From Streptomyces thermodiastaticus (GTDB taxonomy: Bacteria; Actinomycetota; Actinomycetes; Streptomycetales; Streptomycetaceae): a stretch of DNA of 64,000 nt. The stretch is from NCBI RefSeq assembly GCF_014656135.1, contig NZ_BNBV01000003.1:1-64000 (forward strand), written 5' to 3'. Positions 59,108 to 64,000 of the stretch are shown in pieces. Position numbers and translations under genes: made by a program. Position 1 is the stretch's first letter. Each line of letters begins with the position of its first letter. The notes beneath the pieces are model-generated. The model was not told the origin of the DNA and did not search any database. It saw only the letters and a program-made list of their open reading frames with translations.

Positions 59108-60334
59108 ATGGCCGGGCGCGATCGGGTCATGAGGATGTCGGTCGAGCAGCCGCTGTGGCGCGCGCTGGCCGGGTACCGCGTGCTGACCATGGTGTACGCC
59201 GTCGCTCTGTTCGCCGCCGCCCACGAGCGGTTCTCCCGCCCCTGGATCGCCGTCGCCTACTACTGCGTGCTGTGCGGCTGGACCCTGGCCACGCTGCCCA
59301 GGGTCTCCGGCGCGGCGAGCTGCACCCGCGGCTTCCTCGTCGCCGACCTCGCGCTGGCGGTGACCGGCATCCTGCTCACCCCTCTCGCCGACGCCGGGCA
59401 CGCCGCGGCCGGCGGACCGACGCTGCCGTCGATCTGGACCGCCGGTTCCGTCCTGGCCTTCGCGGTGCGGGGCGGCTGGCGCTGGGCCGCCGTGGCGTCC
59501 ACCGCGGTCGCCGTCGCCAGCCTCGTCGAGCGCGGCACCCCGGCCCGGGACACCGTGCACAACGTGGTCCTGGTGTGGGTGGCGGCTCTGGCGATCGGCT
59601 ACGTCGTCGAGGTCGCCCGCGCCTCCGAGCGCACCCTCGCCCGCGCCCTGGAGATCCAGGCGGCGACCCGCGAGCGGGAGCGGCTGGCCCGGGACATCCA
59701 CGACGGCGTGCTGCAGGTGCTGGCCATGGTGCAGCGGCGCGGCGCGGTCCTCGGCGGCCAGGCGGCCGAGCTGGGCCGGCTGGCCGGGGAGCAGGAGGCG
59801 GCGCTGCGCACCCTGATCTCCGGCGGGCCGCTGCCCCGCCCCCGCACCTTTGGCGAGGGCCCCCCGCTCACCGCGGGAGCGGTGGCGGACGCCGCCGAGG
59901 ACGGGGAGACGGCCGGGAGCGAGAGCCAACCGGCCGACCTGCGCACCCTGCTCGCCCCGTACGCCGGAAGCCGGGTCGGCATCGCCGAGCCGGGAGCCCC
60001 GGTGCTGCTGCCGGCCGCCGTCGCGCGGGAGGTGGCCGCCGCCGTGGGAGCGGCCCTGGACAACGTCCGCCGGCACGCGGGCGAGGACGCCCGGGCGTGG
60101 ATCCTGATCGAGGACGAGCCGGACGTGGTGCTGGTGACCGTCCGGGACGACGGGCCCGGCATCCCTCCGGGCCGGCTGGCGCAGGCCGAGAGCGAGGGCC
60201 GGCTGGGGGTGTCGCAGTCCATCCGGGGCCGGCTGCGCGACCTCGGCGGCAGCGCCGAGCTGGTCTCCGTGCCCGGACAGGGCACCGAGGTGGAACTGAG
60301 AATACCGAGGAAGGCGAGGGCGGAACGCCGATGA
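59108..60334 (+). CDS. macS: Sensor histidine kinase (MacS-like)
   Basis: A 408-residue membrane sensor kinase. Four to five helices span residues about 15-175 with short loops, followed by HisKA_3 with His198 in RDIHDGVLQVLAMVQRR and an ATPase domain with VREDGPG-type VTVRDDGPGIPPG and a C-terminal GQGTEVELRIP. The position, gene order and size match the S. coelicolor MacRS system (SCO2121/2120), which affects morphogenesis and actinorhodin; the symbol is from that recalled match. ATG 59108 has GGGGGG-type pairing. The response regulator overlaps by ATGA. Confidence 0.88.
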   Translation: MAGRDRVMRMSVEQPLWRALAGYRVLTMVYAVALFAAAHERFSRPWIAVAYYCVLCGWTLATLPRVSGAASCTRGFLVADLALAVTGILLTPLADAGHAAAGGPTLPSIWTAGSVLAFAVRGGWRWAAVASTAVAVASLVERGTPARDTVHNVVLVWVAALAIGYVVEVARASERTLARALEIQAATRERERLARDIHDGVLQVLAMVQRRGAVLGGQAAELGRLAGEQEAALRTLISGGPLPRPRTFGEGPPLTAGAVADAAEDGETAGSESQPADLRTLLAPYAGSRVGIAEPGAPVLLPAAVAREVAAAVGAALDNVRRHAGEDARAWILIEDEPDVVLVTVRDDGPGIPPGRLAQAESEGRLGVSQSIRGRLRDLGGSAELVSVPGQGTEVELRIPRKARAERR

Positions 60335-61017
60335 GCGAGCAGCGGGACCCGATCAGGGTCATGGTGGTCGACGACCACCCGATGTGGCGCGACGCGGTCG
60401 CGCGGGACCTGACCGAGTCCGGCTTCCACGTGGTCGCCACCGCGGGCGACGGCGAGCAGGCGGTGCGCCGGGCCAAGGCGGCCGCCCCCGACGTGCTGGT
60501 CCTCGACCTGAACCTGCCCCTCAAGCCCGGGGTGCGGGTCTGCAAGGAACTCGTCGCGCACGACCCGTCGTTGCGGGTGCTGGTGCTCTCGGCCAGCGGC
60601 GAGCACGCCGACGTGCTGGAGGCGGTGAAGTCGGGTGCGACGGGCTATCTGGTGAAGTCGGCGTCCACGCAGGAACTGCTGGACGCGGTGCGCCGCACCG
60701 CGGCCGGCGACGCCGTGTTCACGCCCGGCCTGGCCGGGCTGGTCCTGGGCGAGTACCGGCGGCTGGCCGCCGAGCCGGCCCCCGCCCCCGGTGCGGACGA
60801 CGCCGGCGCGCCGAGGACGCCCCGGCTCACCGAGCGGGAGACCGAGGTGCTGCGCCTGGTCGCCAAGGGGCTGAGCTACAAGCAGATCGCCGAGCGCCTG
60901 GTGATCTCCCACCGCACGGTGCAGAACCATGTGCAGAACACCCTCGGCAAGCTCCAGCTGCACAACCGGGTCCAGCTGGTCCGGTACGCCATCGAACGCG
61001 GACTCGACGGCGAGTAA
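60331..61017 (+). CDS. macR: Response regulator (MacR-like)
   Basis: A 228-residue NarL-family regulator, partner of the overlapping kinase. The receiver has VVDDHPMW (acidic pocket), phospho-acceptor Asp59 in LVLDLNLPL, LVLSASGEH (switch serine) and the lysine in YLVKSAS. The LuxR-type helix-turn-helix is RLTERETEVLRLVAKGLSYKQIAERL with SHRTVQNHVQNTLGKL. The linker (about 145-165) is Ala/Pro-rich. Its DNA sites are not visible here. The downstream pfkA promoter region is 100 bp away and may be a target, but no evidence supports that. Confidence 0.9.
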   Translation: MSEQRDPIRVMVVDDHPMWRDAVARDLTESGFHVVATAGDGEQAVRRAKAAAPDVLVLDLNLPLKPGVRVCKELVAHDPSLRVLVLSASGEHADVLEAVKSGATGYLVKSASTQELLDAVRRTAAGDAVFTPGLAGLVLGEYRRLAAEPAPAPGADDAGAPRTPRLTERETEVLRLVAKGLSYKQIAERLVISHRTVQNHVQNTLGKLQLHNRVQLVRYAIERGLDGE

Positions 61018-61113
61018 ACCCGCGTCCGCGCACACCCCTCACCCTTTCGGGTGGATTCGCCGTCCTCAACTACGCGACGTTTTACCGGAATTGACCGTCC
61101 CGTCCCTCCTGAA

Positions 61114-61127
61114 GTGACGTACGTCAC
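61114..61127 (+). promoter_or_regulatory. Crp-like palindrome upstream of pfkA
   Basis: A perfect 14-bp palindrome GTGACGTACGTCAC lies 46 bp before the pfkA start codon, just upstream of a -10-like TAGCGT (61131-61136). It matches the Streptomyces Crp half-site pattern GTG-N6-GNCAC that I recall. Its position between -35 and -10 would suggest repression or a class-II-like contact; both are inference. Confidence 0.6.
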
Positions 61128-61173
61128 CCTTAGCGTGGCCCTCACCAGGCAACCGCGGCGAAGGGACATTTCC

Positions 61174-62202
61174 ATGCGGGTCGGAGTTCTGACCGGCGGC
61201 GGCGACTGCCCCGGGCTCAACGCCGTCATCCGGGGCATCGTCCGCAAGGGCGTGCAGGAGTACGGCTACGACTTCGTCGGCTTCCGGGACGGCTGGCGAG
61301 GACCCCTGGAGAACGTCACCGTCCGTCTCGACATCCCCGCCGTGCGCGGCATCCTGCCCCGCGGCGGCACCATCCTCGGCTCCTCGCGCACCAACCCCCT
61401 CAAGGAGGAGGACGGCGTCCGGCGCATCAAGGACACCCTCGCCAAGCAGGAGATCGACGCGCTCGTCGCGATCGGCGGCGAGGACACCCTGGGCGTCGCC
61501 GCCCGGCTCGGCGACGAGTACGGCGTCCCCTGCGTCGGTGTGCCCAAGACCATCGACAACGACCTGTCGGCCACCGACTACACCTTCGGTTTCGACACCG
61601 CGGTCTCCATCGCCACCGAGGCCATCGACCGCCTGCACACCACCGCCGAGTCGCACATGCGGGTCCTGGTCTGCGAGGTGATGGGCCGGCACGCCGGCTG
61701 GATCGCCCTGCACGCCGGGCTCGCCGGCGGCGCCAACGTCATCCTCATCCCCGAGCAGCGCTTCGACCTCGACCAGGTCTGCGCCTGGATCACCTCCCGC
61801 TTCAAGGCGTCCTACGCCCCGATCGTGGTCGTCGCCGAGGGTGCCATGCCCAAGGACGGCGACCTGATCCTCAAGGACACCTCCCGGGACTCCTTCGGGC
61901 ACGTGCGGCTCTCCGGGGTCGGCGAGTGGCTGGCGAAGGAGATCGAGAAGCGCACCGGCAAGGAGGCGCGGACCACCGTCCTCGGGCACATCCAGCGCGG
62001 CGGCACCCCCACCGCCTTCGACCGCTGGCTGGCCACCCGGTTCGGGCTGCACGCCATCGACTGCGTGCACGACGGCGACTTCGGGAAGATGGTCGCCCTG
62101 CGCGGCACCGACATCGTGCGCGTCCCGATCGCCGAGGCCACCGCCAAACTCAAGACCGTCGACCCGAAGCTGTACGAGGAGATCGGCGTCTTCTTCGGCT
62201 GA
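61174..62202 (+). CDS. pfkA: 6-phosphofructokinase
   Basis: PfkA phosphorylates fructose-6-phosphate in glycolysis. The 342-residue protein has GGGDCPGLNAVIRG (ATP/PPi loop), the PKTIDNDLSATDYTFGFDTA catalytic region (Asp pair), EVMGRHAGWIALH and ILGxxQRGG-type LGHIQRGGTPTAFDRW. The phosphoryl-donor loop reads IGGEDTLG (Glu103, Asp104) and position 125 is Lys, residues typical of pyrophosphate-type enzymes, although related Streptomyces enzymes are reported ATP-dependent. ATG 61174 follows AAGGGA. It is convergent with the trpE-trpG fusion. Confidence 0.94.
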   Translation: MRVGVLTGGGDCPGLNAVIRGIVRKGVQEYGYDFVGFRDGWRGPLENVTVRLDIPAVRGILPRGGTILGSSRTNPLKEEDGVRRIKDTLAKQEIDALVAIGGEDTLGVAARLGDEYGVPCVGVPKTIDNDLSATDYTFGFDTAVSIATEAIDRLHTTAESHMRVLVCEVMGRHAGWIALHAGLAGGANVILIPEQRFDLDQVCAWITSRFKASYAPIVVVAEGAMPKDGDLILKDTSRDSFGHVRLSGVGEWLAKEIEKRTGKEARTTVLGHIQRGGTPTAFDRWLATRFGLHAIDCVHDGDFGKMVALRGTDIVRVPIAEATAKLKTVDPKLYEEIGVFFG

Positions 62203-62213
62203 CCGCCCTGTGC

Positions 62214-62248
62214 CGGGGCCCGCGGGAGGGACCGCACCGCGGGCCCCG
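62214..62248. terminator. Bidirectional hairpin between pfkA and the trpE-trpG fusion
   Basis: Perfect 12-bp arms (62214-62225 and 62237-62248) with an 11-nt loop lie between the two convergent genes, 11 bp after the pfkA stop. No T-run. Confidence 0.75.
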
Positions 62249-62254
62249 CGCCGT

Positions 62255-64000
62255 TCACCGCGCCGGGCTCGCGCACAGCGGGAGGACCAGCTCCCGCACG
62301 ATCGCCGCCCCGTTCAGCGTCAGCACCGACTCCGGGTGGAACTGCACACCCGCGAATCCCGGCCCGCGCAGCGCGTGCACCTCCCCGTCCGCCGACCGGC
62401 TCACCTCGATGCCGTGCGCCGCCAGCTCCCGCGCCGCCTCGTCGTCGCAGCGGGCCGCGAAGCTGTTGTAGAACCCGACCGTCTCCGGGCGCCCGAACAG
62501 GTCGATCGTGGTCTGCGCCCCCTGGTACGGCACCTGCTTGCGGACGATGTCCAGTCCCAGCTCCGCCGCGATCAGCTCATGGCCCAGGCACACGCCCAGC
62601 ACCCCGTGCCGGCGCTCCTGGATCACGGCTGCCGCCAGCTCGCGCAGGAGACGCATCTTCGGGTCGGCGGCGTCCGCCGGGTTCCCGGGGCCGGGGCCGA
62701 GCACCACCGGCCCGTCGTGCGCGAGCACGTCCGCTCGCAGCCCCGGCTCGTCGTAGCGTCGCACGGTCACCTCCAGGCCCGCCGAGCGCAGCACATGCGC
62801 GAGCATCGCGGTGAAGGTGTCCTCGCCGTCCACGACCAGGGCGTGCCCGACGACCTCGGACGGCCGCCGCTGCATCCGCAGCCAGAACGGCGCCAGCGAG
62901 GCCCGGCGCCCGTCCAGCGCCTCCCGCACCCGCGGATCGTCGGCGAGCCGGGGCAGCTCTCGCTCGGCGCGCGGCCGGGCGGGACGCACGCCCAGCGCCG
63001 CCAGCACGCCCGCCGCCTTCGCATGGGTCTCCGCGGCCTCGCTCGCCGGATCGGAGCCGCGGACCAGCGTCGCGCCCACCGACACCGTCAGCCGCCCGGC
63101 CGCGTCGATGTCCGCGGTGCGGATGAGGATGGGGGAGTCGAGGGTCTGCGCACCTCCGCCGTCCCGGCCGAGCAGGGCGAGGGCCCCCGCGTAGTAGCCG
63201 CGGCCGCCGGACTCGTACCGTTCGATGACCCGGCAGGCGTTCTGCACCGGCGAGCCGGTGACGGTCGCCGCGAACATGGTCTGCCGCAGCACCTCCCGCA
63301 CGTCCAGACAGGACCGCCCGCGCAGCTCGTACTCGGTGTGCGCCAGGTGCGCCATCTCCTTCAGCCGCGGCCCGACGACGACACCGCCCCGGTCGCCGAC
63401 GGTGCACATCATCTTCAGCTCCTCGTCGACGACCATCGACAGCTCCTCGGTCTCCTTGCCGTCGGCGAGGAACTCCAGCAGGCCTTCGGTGGTCGGCCCC
63501 TCGGCGGGATACCGGTACGTGCCGCTGATCGGGTTCATCACGACCGTGTCGCCGGAGCAGCGCACGTGCACCTCCGGACTGGCCCCGACCAGGGTGCGCT
63601 CCCCGGTGTGCACGACGAACGTCCAGTACGCTCCGCGCTCGCCGTCCAGCAGCCGGCGGAACAGCGCCAGGGCGTCCGCCCGCCCGAAACCGGGGATCTC
63701 GCCCCGGTACGTGCGCCGGATCACGAAGTTCGCGCCCTCGCCCGCGCCGATCTCGTCGCGCAGCACCCGGCCGACGATCCGCTCGTACTCCTCGTCGCCG
63801 ACGTCGAAGCCGCCGCCCGTGACCCGCACCGGGTGCGCCGGCAGCTGCTGAAGCGCCTGCTCCAGCGGGATCACATGCCGTTCCTCGGGCACCAGCGCCA
63901 CCAGCGGGGTGCCGTCGTCGCGGACGTCGAAACCGCGCTCGCGGATCTGCCGGAAGGGCACCATCGCCAGGCACTCGTCGGGCAGGCCGGCCAGGCGCTC
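62255..64000 (-). CDS. Anthranilate synthase component I-glutamine amidotransferase fusion, N-terminus beyond the window
   Basis: A fused TrpE-TrpG enzyme that makes anthranilate from chorismate and glutamine. The frame stays open through base 64000, and its last codons inside the window are coding-like, so the true start lies outside. The TrpE part shows ISGTYRYPAEGPTTEG, DEELKMMCTVGDRGG, and VTGSPVQNACRVIERYE. The C-terminal amidotransferase has the Cys in GVCLGHELIAAELG and the His-Glu pair in VQFHPES. Such fusions often serve secondary metabolism (phenazine-type or antibiotic pathways); which applies is unknown. It is convergent with pfkA. Confidence 0.93.
   Translation of the reverse strand, partial: ERLAGLPDECLAMVPFRQIRERGFDVRDDGTPLVALVPEERHVIPLEQALQQLPAHPVRVTGGGFDVGDEEYERIVGRVLRDEIGAGEGANFVIRRTYRGEIPGFGRADALALFRRLLDGERGAYWTFVVHTGERTLVGASPEVHVRCSGDTVVMNPISGTYRYPAEGPTTEGLLEFLADGKETEELSMVVDEELKMMCTVGDRGGVVVGPRLKEMAHLAHTEYELRGRSCLDVREVLRQTMFAATVTGSPVQNACRVIERYESGGRGYYAGALALLGRDGGGAQTLDSPILIRTADIDAAGRLTVSVGATLVRGSDPASEAAETHAKAAGVLAALGVRPARPRAERELPRLADDPRVREALDGRRASLAPFWLRMQRRPSEVVGHALVVDGEDTFTAMLAHVLRSAGLEVTVRRYDEPGLRADVLAHDGPVVLGPGPGNPADAADPKMRLLRELAAAVIQERRHGVLGVCLGHELIAAELGLDIVRKQVPYQGAQTTIDLFGRPETVGFYNSFAARCDDEAARELAAHGIEVSRSADGEVHALRGPGFAGVQFHPESVLTLNGAAIVRELVLPLCASPAR

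Noticed and set aside
1..64000. CRISPR arrays, tRNA or rRNA genes, transposases, phage genes
   Set aside because: None recognised on reading both strands. The tandem repeats found have no spacers of the right size, and the hairpins lack tRNA features.

Overview
The window is chromosomal DNA from a high-GC actinomycete, almost certainly a Streptomyces. The GC content is very high with strong third-position GC bias, GTG starts are common and TTG starts occur, and the gene content is typical: an actinobacterial cta/qcr respiratory supercomplex, PspA/PspAA, paired NlpC/P60 hydrolases with N-terminal coiled coils, a SAM-IV riboswitch, a ROK glucokinase preceded by a DUF5304 gene, and a MacRS-like two-component system. 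From memory, not from a search, the order matches the S. coelicolor SCO2181-to-SCO2117 segment in reverse. No phage, plasmid, insertion sequence, CRISPR array, tRNA or rRNA gene was recognised. This is core-chromosome sequence; the unusual signals are in intergenic DNA, start regions and domain fusions.

Layout. 1-3.6 kb: 2-oxoacid dehydrogenase E2 (partial) and lpdA, then pepA, all on the minus strand. 4.0-12.7 kb: a GH114-like lipoprotein, cobS/cobT/cobU for the lower cobalamin loop, two methyltransferases, an HtrA-like lipoprotein protease and a DUF3043 membrane protein. 13-16 kb: pspA-pspAA and a LiaS/NarL-type two-component pair. 16.4-19.5 kb: an RND efflux permease. 19.8-23.8 kb: nadA, an erpA-like Fe-S carrier, a large single-pass membrane protein and a small hypothetical gene. 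23.9-26.7 kb: a PfkB-family kinase, a repeat-rich gap and a cysteine desulfurase-TusA fusion. 27.1-36.5 kb: ctaC-ctaD-ctaF, an L,D-transpeptidase lipoprotein, a pseudo-receiver, ctaE and qcrC-qcrA-qcrB, which together give the bc1-aa3 supercomplex.

36.7-48.9 kb: trpD; a SAM-IV riboswitch ahead of a class-V aminotransferase; rhomboid and AsnC/Lrp-domain genes overlapping by 4 bp; a zinc-ribbon protein; a NYN-domain protein; twin NlpC/P60 hydrolases; a gluzincin-like lipoprotein; and two divergent mannosyltransferase-type glycosyltransferases. 49-64 kb: fadD (TTG start), a metallophosphoesterase, a SRPBCC protein, an ArsA-like ATPase, DUF5304-glkA, an EEP-family enzyme, an esterase and membrane protein pair, a lysophosphatidate-acyltransferase-like gene (TTG start), macS-macR, pfkA and a truncated trpE-trpG fusion.

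Functionally the segment groups carbon entry (glkA, pfkA), the 2-oxoacid dehydrogenase E2/E3, aerobic respiration, cofactor and amino-acid synthesis (NAD, cobalamin, Fe-S, tryptophan) and envelope maintenance. The observations most worth checking are: a set of about twelve genes carrying a TANNNT hexamer 6-8 nt before the start codon and no Shine-Dalgarno (leaderless signature); a 101-bp near-palindrome at 25107-25207 beside an 81-nt-period repeat; an 18-bp minisatellite upstream of ctaC; a perfect 21-bp palindrome across the ctaE start codon; dyads in the nadA promoter; a Crp-like palindrome and pyrophosphate-type residues in pfkA; and a tiny leader ORF between the SAM-IV riboswitch and its gene.
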